From: Lathyrus oleraceus
Lineage: Eukaryota > Streptophyta > Magnoliopsida > Fabales > Fabaceae
Length of the DNA: 64,000 nucleotides
Direction: 5' to 3'
Assembly (NCBI RefSeq): GCF_024323335.1
Contig: NC_066584.1
Location: forward strand, 240,091,994 to 240,155,993
The notes under the pieces were generated by a model. That model was not told where the DNA came from. It saw only the letters and a list, made by a program, of their open reading frames with translations, and made no database searches. Both the position numbers and the translations under genes were made by a program. Shown here in pieces: positions 36,817 through 49,430 of the stretch (the stretch's first letter is position 1; the number at the start of each line of letters is the position of its first letter).

Positions 36817-38190
36817 TCAAGCAAACAACTCGGGATATGAATCCCTCATCTGACTCTCAAGCTCCCACGTCACATTTCCACCAGCCGGTCCTCCCCAAAC
36901 GACTTTCACCAAAGTGATCTCTTTACCACGAAGTTGTTTCACCTTTCTATCTTCTATCCACATAGGTAATGTCTCCACTGTTAAATTATCTCTAATCTCA
37001 ACATCATCTAATTGGACGACATGCGAAGGATCCGCAATGTATCTCCTCAATTGAGACACGTGAAACACATCATGAATATTAGAAAGTGACGGCGACAACA
37101 TAATCCGATAAGCCACACCACCTACTTTCTCAGAAATATGATACAGACCAATAAAACGCGATGTCAACTTACGCGATTTCAATGCTATACCAACACCTGT
37201 TACCAGAGTAACTCTTAAAAAGACATCATCATCTACCTCAAACTCAAGCGTTTTCCTTCTCTTGTCATGGTAACTCTTCTGATGACTCTGAGAAACCTTC
37301 ATCTTCTCTCTGATCATTTTAATCTTATCAGTAGTCTGTTGAACTATCTCAGGTCCAACCACAACACTCTCTCCAGATTCATACCAACACAAAGGCGCCA
37401 TACACCTTCTACCATACAAAGCTTCAAATGGAGCCATACCAATACTCGAATGAAAACTATTGTTGTAGGTAAACTTAATCAATGGAAAATTACTATCCCA
37501 AGCACCTCCGTGTTCCAAAACACAAGCTCTTAAAAAATCCTCAAGCGACTGAATCGTCCTCTCAGTCTGACCATCTGTCTGCGGATGATAAGCAGAACTC
37601 AAACACAACTTTGTACCCAAAGCACGTTGCAAACCTTCCCAAAATCTCGAAGTAAAACTCGCATCCCTATCTGACACAATGCTAGACAGAATACCATGCA
37701 AACTGACAATTTTCTCAATATATAGCTTTGCAAGCCTCTTCATCAGATAATTCATTCTAATAGGAATAAAGTGAGCAGATTTCGTCAACCTGTCCACAAT
37801 AACCCAAATATCTTCACAATTACTCGGAGTCCTAGGTAAACCAGAAACAAAATCCATAGAAATACTAACCCATTTCCATTCAGGAATAGATAACATTTGT
37901 AACAAACCAGACGGCTTCTGATGCTCAATATTCGATTTCTGACAAATCAAACACAAATACACAAATTCCGCAATTTCTTTCTTCATACCAGGCCACCAAA
38001 ACAATGTCCTCAAATCTTGATACATCTTAGTAGCACCAGGATGAATACTCAAACTACTATGATGTCCTTCATAGAGAATCCTCTTTCTCAAATCCGAAAC
38101 ATCGGGAATACAAACTCTATCATGACACCTCATGATACCATTCTCATCAATCCGAAAATCACCACCTTTACCTTGATTGATCAACGTCAA
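36817..38190 (-). pseudogene. Chromovirus B: integrase and chromodomain, truncated
   Basis: An uninterrupted 457-codon frame starts at the RNase H-integrase linker and carries the HHCC zinc-binding motif (GHHSSLSIHPGATK...CLICQKS), all three DDE acids (SMDFVSG, SDRDASF, QTERTIQ), GRRCMAPLCW, VSQLRRYIADPS and a chromodomain-like tail ending MRDSYPELFA. It is better preserved than copy A. RT, protease and Gag are gone: at 38190 the sequence jumps into the middle of an LTR. Because it has lost its front, the open frame cannot come from a normal Gag-Pol. Confidence 0.93.
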
Positions 38191-38192
38191 TC

Positions 38193-38762
38193 AATCATTT
38201 TCAAGTGAAACACAAACATGTAATTATACACCAAATCATGTTCTATACGCATACCAATTCATGGAATTCAATATAGAAACATCATAGCATAACATAAACA
38301 TCAATTTCATGGATTAATACATAAACACATGTTAGGGTTTCTCAAAAATCAAAATCCTCAAATCCCAAGTTCATGATATCTAACCCACATACATTACATA
38401 CATTATGTTTACCCACGACCACTTGAAATCTCACCCTTACCTTAGTATAGATGAAATCTCTAGGTCATTCTTCTTCTAGTTTCCTCTTCTCCTCTTTCTC
38501 TTCTCTTCTCTTTTATTCTCTCTTCTTCTCTTATTTTACAAAACTAACTCTAATCTCTAAAATCTTACTATCTTTTTAATTAATGGGCTTAACCCACTTA
38601 TCCACCCATTCTAATTAATTAGGCCCATTACTAGACAATTGCTATTTCTACCCATAAAATCCAATTATTCTAATAATACATATTATCAAATAATTCAAAT
38701 AATCACCAGAACACATGTTTAACTAATTATCACACCAAATAATGATCAATTAAAATAAACAC
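38193..38762 (-). mobile_element. Chromovirus LTR fragment, truncated at both ends
   Basis: It matches the LTR segment from ATTTTCAAGTGAAAC (29343 in the left copy) to AAAATAAACAC. Both LTR termini are missing. The left junction shares a short AATCA with the internal sequence, typical of illegitimate recombination. The right junction passes directly into Ogre-like sequence. Confidence 0.88.
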
Positions 38763-39102
38763 TCCCAGGTCGGAGAAACTAGTGTCTATCCACGACTTAC
38801 TCGTGTGATACCAGTAACTCCAAAAGGGTCTTCATTGAGTGGATGAATCTCAAGCCAACTCTTTAAGGACTACTCCACACGAGTCAAGCATGATTATACC
38901 ATCCTCCTATCTTAGATTGCACTCAAGTTCAGATATAGAACTTATCTCACCACACCGAGATCACCAAGCACAACAGACATACAATATCACACATACAATA
39001 TATGCAAACATTCAAACATTAATAATCAACAAATATAATACACACAAAAAGTAGGATAAACCCACTTGGGACTACTCCCCAGTATAGTCGCTACTTTCTT
39101 TA
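38763..39102 (-). mobile_element. Ogre-like 5' untranslated region and primer site
   Basis: On the minus strand, GCGACTATACTGGGGAG (about 39091-39075) follows the LTR end. It looks like the arginine-tRNA-type primer site described for Ogre (TGGCGACT...), slightly mutated. About 310 bp of leader follow and then end abruptly at the chromovirus LTR fragment. No coding sequence is left. Confidence 0.6.
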
Positions 39103-42100
39103 TGTAGCGGTAAATTCATGACCATCTAGCTATTGGTTAACTCAACTTCAATAAAACTAGAGTTGCCACGACGCTTTTATTGTTTCCAAAGGAAAAGGGA
39201 AAAAGTATGAACAAACCCAAAGATAAGAAGTTTTCAAATCAAAACTAATAAAATATCAGAGATTACAGGTAAGGGGGTTGGTTACACAGAGGGAAGCTAT
39301 TAGCACCCAAAGTGTCTTAGGTACTCCTAGGGAGCCTTTTTTGTGTGTAAGTGTTTTGGTTGAAAAATATGTTTGTTTTAAAAGTAGAATGATGGGATGA
39401 GAAAATAATTCATTATTTACATTTTTTTGTTCTTGACAAGACTTTTAGTCTTATGCCTACGTACCAACATGAAATGATGGATCAAAACCTCGTAGTTCGT
39501 GGTAAAAATTTCAAAGATGGGTGGATTGATTTTAACAAAAGCTTTAATGATCTTTTGTTATCAATGGGAGAATACTCAACCAAACATCCACTGGTAATGA
39601 CGGATTTACAACATTTAAGAGGGAAGGCTCTAACTTGGATCAAATAAACAAGTATGCCACTAACCCCTAATAAATGGAAAGTTTTATACTCAACATATCA
39701 TGGAATGGGAGAATTACATCTCAACCGAAGATAACTCAAATCTAAATTCTTTCTTTTAAAAAGTTTAAAAGGAAAAAGGCACAAAATGGCCAAAATGATT
39801 AGTTGAGGTTGTTAATTCTTTTTTGTCTTTTTGAAAATAAAGTCAATATGATTAAGTATTTTTTTATAAATTTGACTAAGAAAGTAGTTTTAAAATCAAT
39901 GGCGTAAGGTCGAGGTTTCTACTCATTAAAACAAGTCTAAGTTGAAAACAACAAGCAAAGAAGTTTTGAAATTGAGAGGGAGATTTTGAAATTAAAGAAG
40001 AAGAGGTGAAGATGAAGGGACTATCCTAGACAATATTAAGAGTTTAGAGTTGAAAAGATCTAACCCATGGGAAGCATCCATAAGACAATAGTGTTAGATA
40101 GAAACCCATTTCCTTTGGATTGTCAAGCAAACAACAAAGCCATAATCATCCAAGCACTTAATAAGAAGACCAATGGTATCAAATAAAGATAACCAAACAT
40201 CCAAGCTAGCACTCCAAAGCAAGCAATGTTCAATGTTCTTTATGTGTATCAGATGAAAAATCCCTTTGAAGCATACTCACAAAGAAAATATCAAATGATA
40301 ATAAGATCAAAATAACAATTCAGACAAAGAGAAAGAGTGTATCAGATAAATCAAAGGGAGTCTTTCAGGCTTGTATTAGATGAATGGAACTGTCCAAGTT
40401 CTTGGTCTCAAATTAATGGCATTGGCCAAGAATCTCCCATAGCTCTGGAATGTTACATACTCTAAGTCCATAGGTCCAAAGCAAGTCACAGACAGAGATT
40501 CAATAGTCCACCAATATATTTTTTTAGGGTTTTTGTTTTTATATTAAGTGTTTTAAGGTCCTAAGACCACAAACAAAACAAGATCAAAATCACAAGGATA
40601 TAACAAGCACAAATACAATGGCTCAAGTGAGCAAAAATGAAAATGACTGAAGCATAAACATAAGTCCAAGTGGGTAAAGAGCAAATATGATATGATATGC
40701 TAAAATAAAAACATAAAGTAAATAACAAGAAATAAAAGCAAGAAGTAAATAACATTAAAATAAAGCCAATATAACGCCAATATAATAAGATATTAGTAAA
40801 TATTAGTGAAAGAAGAAAATATCTTTTAATCATTCTTTGGAGAACACTCAACCATTCACGCACAAGCATGAAAATATGAACCTATGCATCCTTTATGAGA
40901 AGGGATCCAACTTGGATAAAATCAACAAGTATGCAACTAACTCTCATAAATGGAAAAGGAGCAAAATTTCCAAACAATACCATGAGGAATATGAGACTTA
41001 CAATCTCACTTACAAGAATGTAATTGCTTTTGGGACAAATTTAGCGCTACATTAAGCAATCATAATTGAACTTATGTAGAAGTCCCAACTCTCTGAGGCC
41101 AGTCAATAATAATGTTGGTGTTAATGCATGTTAGAGACAAGGTATCAAGACCAAACTCCTAAAGCATACCACACACAAAAATAAGAGGGGATGAGATTAT
41201 CTCAATTAAGCTCGTGTTGATTCATCTGACACAAGGTCATTGATGAATCAACTAGCTATTGATCCATGAGAAGTCATTGGCCAATAAATGATTGGGGGCG
41301 AAAATGAAATGACGATGGAAAGATGAAATGAAAAGGATCTCAAATTGTTCAAGGGATGAACCTTACTTGATCAATACCATCCATTCATCTTGAGGGATGA
41401 AGTTCAAACTTCATCAACCCTCTAAATCCAATGGTATTGATCAAATCAAAGTCCAATTCAACCAAGACCAAGGCCAAACAGAAGTTAGGTCAACACAAAG
41501 TCAATACAGAAGCTCATCAAAGCATTAAATCAATTTAAACAATTTAAATACATTTTTTAAATGAAGAAAATAAAAATTTTAAAGGCCAAAAACCTAAAAC
41601 CCCCTCAAAACATCAAAGAAATAGCCAAGAGATTTATCATAGGTCAAACAAGGTCAAAGGACCATTGACTAATTTTTTTTGGCTTTTTTGGAAAGTCAGA
41701 AGTATTTAAAAATCAATTAAAACAAGTCAAAAATCACAAAATTCACCAAAAATATCAAACTTAATCCAAAAATTAATTTTAAATAGAAAATGGGAAGAGG
41801 AAAATATTTATGAATTTTTGGTGTTGGTCCCATAACTTTTGGATTAAAAATGAAATTGTAATGAAATTTTGGAAGAAAATCCTATTTAAAAAATAAAAAT
41901 AAAAGGGAAAAACACGGCCCATCAGATATCCCTCACTAATTGAGGTGGCAGATCTGATGGCCACCAACACACGCTCCATCATGTCCCACAATCAATGCGT
42001 AACACAAGTGGTAATCATAAGCGAAGGCCATGATTAAAACATGGAGCGAAGATCTGAGGGTGAGGAACAAACCAACACACCATCAGAGCCCTATCTTCGG

Positions 42101-44186
42101 TCATCTTCTCCGGTGAGACTCACCGGATTGGTCAGACCAAAAAGCTTCCAAAAATTGATCGATCATATACCAATTTAAAGAGAAAAATGCAAGGAACACG
42201 ACTACGACCTTCAATTCTTCCATCTCTCACTATATAACCAGAAAAGTGGAGATGAAATTTGAGGTGTCAAACCTGAGTTGCTTCGATTCAAGCTCAAAGC
42301 AACTCAGGAACATTGCCTACATTGGTAGGACTTCAGCCATCAACAAATTAAGTCAATATCTTGAGAATTGAGGGAGAATTGAAGAGGTGAAGTTTGAGAA
42401 AAACCACCTTTTTGTCAGAAGCTTTGGAGCTTGATCTTTGACGCAATTCCACTTGATCTCTCTTCCTCATGCTTGCAGGAGTCCAATGGAATGAAAATGG
42501 CAATGAATCCTTGGATTTCTTGTTCACAAACAAAAATCAAACAAGAGCTCGATTTCAAGAGAAATCTTCAAGGTATTCTCTATTCTGAGCTTATGGGATT
42601 GATTAGTAAAGTTGGGGAAAGGTTCCTCCTTCATTCTGAGGCAATGGCAATGTATTTATAGGCCAAGCATTTGATTTCCACATCTTTCCAAGTTTGAACC
42701 AAAAATAACAATTCAAGTTGCATGCATGCATGGGCGCGTGTGCAGGCCCAAATGATGCTTGCAATCCACTCCAATTTGTGCCAAAATTCTACTAAGGTCA
42801 TCACATGAGGCCATGCAAAGCGGTACCATGTTTGAGTTTGAATTTTTCCAAAATAAGCTATGGAAATAACTCATGTGCAAGTCCTTCTTCCTTCATCCAA
42901 ATGATGTGATCTTCGATGCTTTGGAAAGCTATCATCATGAGGGACAACTTTGATGTTGGAACCTTTTCAATTTGAGGCTTGGAACATGGTGAATTCTGAC
43001 CTTGAAGTTGGAAGAATCAAACATACTTAGAAATTTTCTGTTAATAGTCAAATGAATCCTTTTTCCACCTTGAATAACTTTTAATATGAGCTTTAAATGA
43101 CTTTGGTTCCTTCTACAAAGTTGTAGCCCTTTAAATTGTATTGAATTTGAACACAAATTTTATACAATTTGGAATTTTTATAATGGAGTTATGGATTTTA
43201 GAGGTTGAGGAATTTTGCTTGTTCAATGATGAGGACCAAAATGGACCTATAATGTTTCCTCATGGTACATGCCTTTGCAAGTAGAATTTGATATTTTTAA
43301 AATAAGAAAAGTTGAATAAGACATATTGAAATTAATCATGAAACTTGGATCATATTAATACCATAAATATTGAGGAAGTTATGACTCTTGGAAGTTGACC
43401 TTCTATCTAGGGCACACACAAAATGACCTATAATCTTTCACCATAAAAAATGACTTTTAAAGAAAAATTAGCTCTTGATGCCAACACGAAAGATGTTTGA
43501 AATGTCATAAATAGTAACGTTTCTCTTGGAATTATTTTCATATGACAAAAATTGTAGGAGATAGGGTCTAGGAAACCCTATATTTGACCAACTTGCAAAC
43601 ATGAAGTTCCTTTTCTGACCAACTTCCTTGAGCCAACTTGCAAACATGAAGTTCCTTTGCTCTTTGGGGATAATGTAGAATCATATATGCTTATGTTGAT
43701 TTAAAAATTAAGTATCCCTTGATGTTTTTGACCAATTATTGAAGAAACTTCCTGAGGAAGGCACATAAGATGCCCAGATGAATTTGGGCTTCCTTGACAA
43801 ACAGGCTTCAAACTCTTGATGAATTCTTGATCAAAATTACAAATAAATAACATGGGGATCCATATATGATGTTTAGGACCAATTTGAACCTTTGCTTGCT
43901 TAATCTCTTACATTGAGGGTCTCAAACCCTGGTTGTGAGCTTGGTGAGGCACAAGTGGACACACACACTACATACAAAAGAAACAAAGCTACACTAGACA
44001 TATTTTTGTATTTTTGTTAGTTAAAAAAGAAAATAAAGTATGATACAATCAAATATACTTGGTGATCCCTCCCAATGCAAACCTAATGAATGATAGGTGA
44101 GAAGAATACCAAGGTATGACCCAAATGCCAATGCAAAGCTATGATATGGCATGAGAGATCTTAGGGGTCAAAATTGGGGTCTTACA
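39103..44186 (-). mobile_element. Ogre-like 5' LTR, about 5.1 kb, reverse orientation
   Basis: Read on the minus strand, it starts TGTAAGACCCCAATTTTGAC at 44186 and ends near 39103. It shares with the LTR at 2812-7400 the end region (GGGAAATTCATGATCATC versus GGTAAATTCATGACCATC in plus sense), GGCTCCCTAGGAGTACCTA (about 39335) and the CGAACTACGAG block (about 39490). No domain-bearing open frame is seen. Since leader and primer site follow, it is a 5' LTR of a truncated element rather than a solo LTR. Confidence 0.8.
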
Positions 44187-44404
44187 GTCTACTACAACAC
44201 CTTCAACATTGCATGTAAGAAAAAGTGGACCTTCCTTCACAGCCTTCCAAATACCGTGACCCATCTCTTATATGAAAATTTTCATTTTATCTTTCCACAA
44301 ACTATACTCTTCAACATTAAATGGTGTTTTTTTAAGGAATAACTTGAATATAATTTCATCCTAGGACGATTAGTCTTTAATAAGAGTTAGACACTGATTC
44401 CACT
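44187..44404 (-). pseudogene. Copia gag start and primer site remnant
   Basis: On the minus strand, TGGAATCAGTGT (44402-44391) looks like a mutated TGGTATCAGAGC primer site directly inside an LTR end. It is followed by a short Gag N-terminus of the copia type, with SLWKDKMKIFI and GHGIWKAVKEGP-like phrases split over frames. The Ogre LTR cuts it at 44187. The evidence is short, so the call is tentative. Confidence 0.55.
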
Positions 44405-45832
44405 TGTTGGACAAGTGAATTTAAGCACAAGAGGGGGGGGGGGGAGTGAGTTGTGGTATTCAAAGTTCGTGGTTTAATGTTAGGTGTTTGTTACTTAAGA
44501 AATGAATTATGTTAGTATTATTTAATATTAGAGTAAAATAAATAGATAAAGGTAAACGGTAAAGTAACTTGCATAAATAAAGAGATAAGGGTTTAGAGAT
44601 TGCACTAGTGATTTATCCAAGTTCGGTCGAACGTTCGCCTACTCCTATCCCCACGAGATTTTCTTGAGATTTTGACTACGAACTTGGGATTTTATAGGTT
44701 ATGCCCACGAATTTTCAATACAATTAAATTAAGAGATTTAACAATGGCTTATCCCTAACCATTAATATTTTTACCCAGACTGAGATAACAAACCAATTAG
44801 AGATTTTCCAAGCTAATCTCAATAACCAAACATTTTTTTTTTTGGTTAAGTTCTAGAACCAAATAGAGCTTTTATTACATGTTAATCTCAAGAACCAAAC
44901 TCAATTTCTTAAGAATACCACACCTCTAAAATTAATAACAAAAGAATAACACCAATACAACTTCCTCGCAAGTAGATACTCGAATGCACTAAGGTAACTT
45001 AAGCGAAATAATTCCTTTTAGAGAGAGATAGAGAGAGACTAGAGAGAGAGAGAGATAAATTCCAAAGGAATAGAGAAATTTGGGGATTTGATGTGAAATG
45101 AGGAGGAGATACGACTAATTTATAAAGAAGATGAGTAAACTAAAAAAAGAGATGATCCATGGGCGATTTTAATGGTGAAATCAATTAGCTTTTTGTGCTA
45201 ATCATTGGATGAGTAAAATAATCAATTATCCTGGCCCATTTTTCAAAGTTTGGATAGAGAGTCGTTTCCAATCATTAAGACACTGTCGTAATCGATTTTC
45301 CTCCTAGAAAACGATTGGTTTAAGGTCCCAATTGATTGGGTAGTACAAAAAATACATCAAAAGAAGCTTGATAGCTTCCTAATCAACTGGAAAAAGGGCT
45401 TGGATTTTTTTTAAGAGTCTTCATAGTTATAAAAGGGTTTCAAAAGACCTTTTAAGTGTATGTGTGTGAGTTGCCTTAGATTCTTATAGGTTACTCTATA
45501 GTTTTTAAAAAATTTGGTCACTCATATAGACACGACCAGGAGATCTTTCGCATTTCCTCTCTTTCATAACTCTGAGGCTTTCAATATCCTTTACCAGATA
45601 CATCGATCATATAAGCACTTAAATGGAATCTTGATTCTCCTACTTGATGAGTCTTGTGATGTATTTAAGTTTGGTCACCATCATCAAAGAGTTGGAAATC
45701 TATTACCAATAACTTCGACATTCATCATTGTTGTCTTCATAAAAATATTAAGAAGGTTGTCAACATCAGGATCACCAACTTCATACCTGCAAGCAAATAG
45801 GTACATAACAACTGCTTAGCTTTGATTATAAC
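44405..45832 (-). mobile_element. Probable copia LTR, reverse orientation
   Basis: The inner border is good: on the minus strand it ends with a 12-base C run, CTCTTGTGC and CTTGTCCAACA, typical of copia LTRs, and the primer site follows. GA-rich sequence (45020-45060) and a TTTTATAA box (about 45430) fit a leader and promoter. The outer border at 45832 (TGTTATAATC on the minus strand) is a guess based on TGTT/AACA termini; the part from about 45480 to 45832 could be something else. Confidence 0.5.
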
Positions 45833-46201
45833 ATGGTTTTGATGATGACAACATCAGACGTAGTAATAACACTTGAAGTGGTTTTAATGATAACAACGTA
45901 CGAAGTCAAGAAATTACTAAAGGTAGCTCATGCGGTCAAAGGTGCACAAGGTGGTTGATCAAGATTAAGCTATCCTTATGAATCAAACTAAAGTTAGCTG
46001 AAATGAAGAACTAAGGTTAATAATCACTGGTGATATATTTACAACTCTTTGATGGTTGTGATTAACTTAAAGATATCTCAAGCCTCATCCAATAGAATAT
46101 CCAGGGTTCCAATGCAGTGCTTATATTATTGGTATATATGGCAAAGGAACATGAAAGATTCTGAGTGTGAAAGAGAGGAATAGTGAAGCTCGCCTGGTCA
46201 T
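45833..46201. other. Unclassified sequence, LTR-like start
   Basis: TGGTTTTGATGATGACAACA at 45833 resembles the start of copia LTRs of the SIRE group. No pair, coding sequence or clear end is visible before the Cyclops-like LTR at 46202. Confidence 0.3.
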
Positions 46202-47625
46202 TGATCAGTCACCATTTGTGTTAGATTTATCATCATTTGAATGTAAAAACCATGTGAATTATTGTTGGTTTTGTAGTAGTTTAACTCTGTTTTTAGTAAA
46301 TTTTTGACATGTCTTAATTTATTATGGTTTATTGTTTTTGAGTTATTTAACACGCTTGAGGTAATGTTTCATATGTTTACAGGTCTGAAGAGACAAAAGG
46401 AAAATGATAAGAGAAAAATCCATACAAAAATACATGAGCAGAAGGAAAAAAGATAAAAATGAACATCTTCTGCTCATATGCATATGAAGTAGCTCATACG
46501 CGTATGGCCACTCCTTTAAATCACGTGTTATACGCGTAAGAGCGAAGAAGGTACAAAAATTAGTTCCCTGTCCATACGCATATGATGTAGTGGGCTACCA
46601 ACTCATACTACTGAGGCTAGGCCAAACCCTTAAGCGTATGGGTCCAGGTAGGCCATACGCCTTACCCTGAGCCATGCACATATGACATACTGTAAAAAGT
46701 GGCTTATATGCGTATGAGAGAGGGCGATACACGTATGAATCGACCCAGGTCAAAAAAAGCCCAGAATTTCCCTATTTAGCCAGAGAACATGAATTTCTAT
46801 GGGGGCGATTTTTCACTGTAAAAACACGTTTTGAAGGCTAGAGAAACTCAGATTTTCATGGTGAATCAATATTTTCATGAACCCTAAATGATCGAAGACT
46901 TAATTTTATATCATTATTTATAATGTCTAAACTTATTATTTTATTTTCCTTTTTTTATTATGAGTAGCTAAACCCCTAAATGCTAGGGGGTGTTACTGAT
47001 CTGGATTTGCTAATGATTTCAATTTGAACCTCGTGATAACAGAATTTTTATTATATTTGATTTTCATTCAATTTATTCTTAATTCTTTCTCTTTTAGAAA
47101 AATTGAGTCTAATTTACGATTAATCTAGGTTGGTCCGCCATTGTTAATGCTCAATTGAGAGTATTTTGTAGTTGATATCACCTAGGACTAGGGATACCCT
47201 AAGGGAACCGAATTATTCTTGATAAAGTAATGCTTAAATTCATATTTAGTTCACTATAGACATGTGCATTAATTTGAATGTTTAAAGGTTCACCAAGGAC
47301 TTAGAAGTAAACACCCTTAAGAACCGGAAATCAATATTTTGAAATAAGTTGTTGCAAGGTCCGATCAAAATTATTAAAGGATCCAATCACACACCTTCCC
47401 TAGCGTGTTTACTCATATTACTTAAAACCATTCAACTGCTATTTTTACATTTAATTGTTATTTTATTTTCTATTTCCAAAAACAACAATTCAAAACCCTC
47501 AAGTCCTTTGTTTAACTAATTTAGAACGCGAACTTTTTATCATCAAGCAGTCCTTGAGATCGATATTTGAGGTTTCCCATTATTACTACATTCGAAGATT
47601 ATTACACTTACTAATTTATTGATCA
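46202..47625 (+). mobile_element. Cyclops-like 5' LTR (plus-strand element), 1,424 bp
   Basis: It starts TGATCAGTCACCATTTGTG and ends TTATTGATCA, the same terminal pattern as the minus-strand relative (TGATCGGTCA...CCGATCA). Palindromic motifs such as CATACGCGTATG lie at about 46470-46740, just upstream of a TATTTAG box (about 46775). A short hairpin (AACCCCTAAATGCTAGGGGGT, about 46971) is shared with the relative. GTCAT (46197-46201) is the expected 5' target duplication; the other side is outside the window. Confidence 0.85.
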
Positions 47626-47629
47626 AATT

Positions 47630-47654
47630 TTTGGCACCTTTGTTGGGGACTGTC
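47630..47654 (+). other. Primer binding site region, Cyclops-like plus element
   Basis: TTGGCACCTTTGTTGGGGACTG follows the LTR by a few bases and is a decayed version of the site in the minus-strand relative (TTGGTGCCATTGCCAGGGACTG). I do not assign the tRNA. Confidence 0.8.
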
Positions 47655-47775
47655 AAAGATTATAGAGTTTAAGTTTTAATTTGGTTAAAATTTTGTTGCT
47701 CTACAACTAAAATGTTATTTATATTTTTTTAATTATTATTTTAATTATGTACGACTAATATTTGTCTAATATTTG

Positions 47776-49430
47776 TATGCGAGGAGAACCCTCGACTGAT
47801 TTTCCTTGTGACGCTAAACCAAAAAGAACATTACACGCTCGGCTCAGACAAGCTCAACAAGCAAGACTGGACGATCAAGAGGAAGTCAACTCTGACCATT
47901 CTGATACAGAATCTGAAAAAGATGTAGACATATCAGTTATGGCTAAAAATCTAGTAGAAAGACTTCTTGGGGATTATGGAAGAGCAAATACCCTAGACAG
48001 TCGTTTAACCGCAGTTAACCAGTTGATGAATGTTCCTAATTTTCAATTGCACACAACTACTACCCGCCAACTCGAGAAGAGATATTTCATAGAAAAAATT
48101 AATGAAGATGCAAATAAACATCTACAAAGGTTTCTTACTATGAGTAATACTTTGAAAATAGAGGTTCCCACTAAAGAAAGAAAAAAGTTGAGAATGTTTT
48201 CGTTTACTTTAGCTGAAGATGGTAAAGAATCATTTTACTCATTGACTGCTGGAAGTATCACCACTTGGGAACAAATGGAAACAACTTTTTTGAATGAGTA
48301 TTTTCCTGCTTCAGTTTTTCTCAGGAAAAGATACGACATCCTTAACTTAAAACAAAAATATGGTGAATCACTGGGTGATTCATATAAGAGATTCAAGAGG
48401 TTACTTGTTGCTTGTCCTACTCACAACTTAGATCAAACTAAACATATGCAAATGTTTGTTAACACACTTAGATTAAAGACTAAACAACTGATTGATACAG
48501 CTGCTGATGGCTCATCCAACTTGACAATAGCCACTAGTATCAAGAAAATAATATAAGCCATTGCTGCTAATGAACACTTAGAGTTGTATGATATGTGTAC
48601 AAGCAAACCATAAGGAGTGATTGATTTGAAACTTTCTACTAAGAGTATCAAGATTAATGACCAAGTTACTGCTGAAGTTGAAAGAAGACTCAAGGCAATA
48701 AATATAGGTACTCAACATGTGGCTAAAGTGTAACCGGTCCAAGATATTAGTTGTGAGATTTGTGGTGGTCCTCATTTTTCCATGTATTGTGTCGCACAGT
48801 AGCAACAAACTGAAGAAGTGAATTATCTGAAATAGAACAAACCCTAGTCTAATACTTACGATCCAGGTTGAAAGAGTCATCTAAACTTCTCTTAGAAATA
48901 TTAGCAATGGAATGATCAAAAGCAGGGTTATGTTCATTATCAGAATCAATAACAGTACCAACCCCATCCGAACTACGAGAATCAGTTTTCACAATAATAT
49001 TAATAACAAATTCCTAAGAAGGAAGATTGGGAAATAGATATTAAAAATATGGCTTCTCAAAACTCCTAATTCCAAGAAGAAACAAGAAACAACCAAAGGA
49101 ACACAATAACTTCTATTAAGAATCTTGAAGTTCAAATGGGTCAGATAACATAGCAGATAGCTGGTTCTTAGGCATAAGGTTCCATTCCTAGTGCAACAGT
49201 GACAAATCCAAGAGAGCGCAATAATGTGAGTGCTATAATGACAAGAAGTTGTAAAACAACTGAGAGTCCCAAAGTTAAATATTTGAAGAAGACCATCTCT
49301 TAGAGGTAGTCATGGAAATAAAAAGCCCTGAAGAAGTAGTCACACCAAAAGTGGTTGAGAAGGAAAAACAAAAAGAGTCAAAACCTGTCATCAAACTCCC
49401 ATATCCCCAGAGAGTAAAGAAGAAGGATCA
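47776..49430 (+). pseudogene. Cyclops-like Gag (plus-strand element)
   Basis: Compared with the relative at 60400-58493, the ATG position now reads ATT at about 47770, leaving ATG at 47776. The capsid domain is clear: KINEDANKHLQRFLTM, SITTWEQMETTFLNEYFP, ESLGDSYKRFKRLLVACPTH. A CX2CX3HX4C-type knuckle (CEICGGPHFSMYC) lies near 48760. From 48555 onward there are many in-frame stops, most at Gln or Trp codons judged against the relative. Nonfunctional. Confidence 0.9.

Noticed and set aside
45514..45819. 101-codon plus-strand frame as a host gene exon
   Set aside because: No recognisable domain, splice context or similarity to anything I know; it lies between retroelement remnants.
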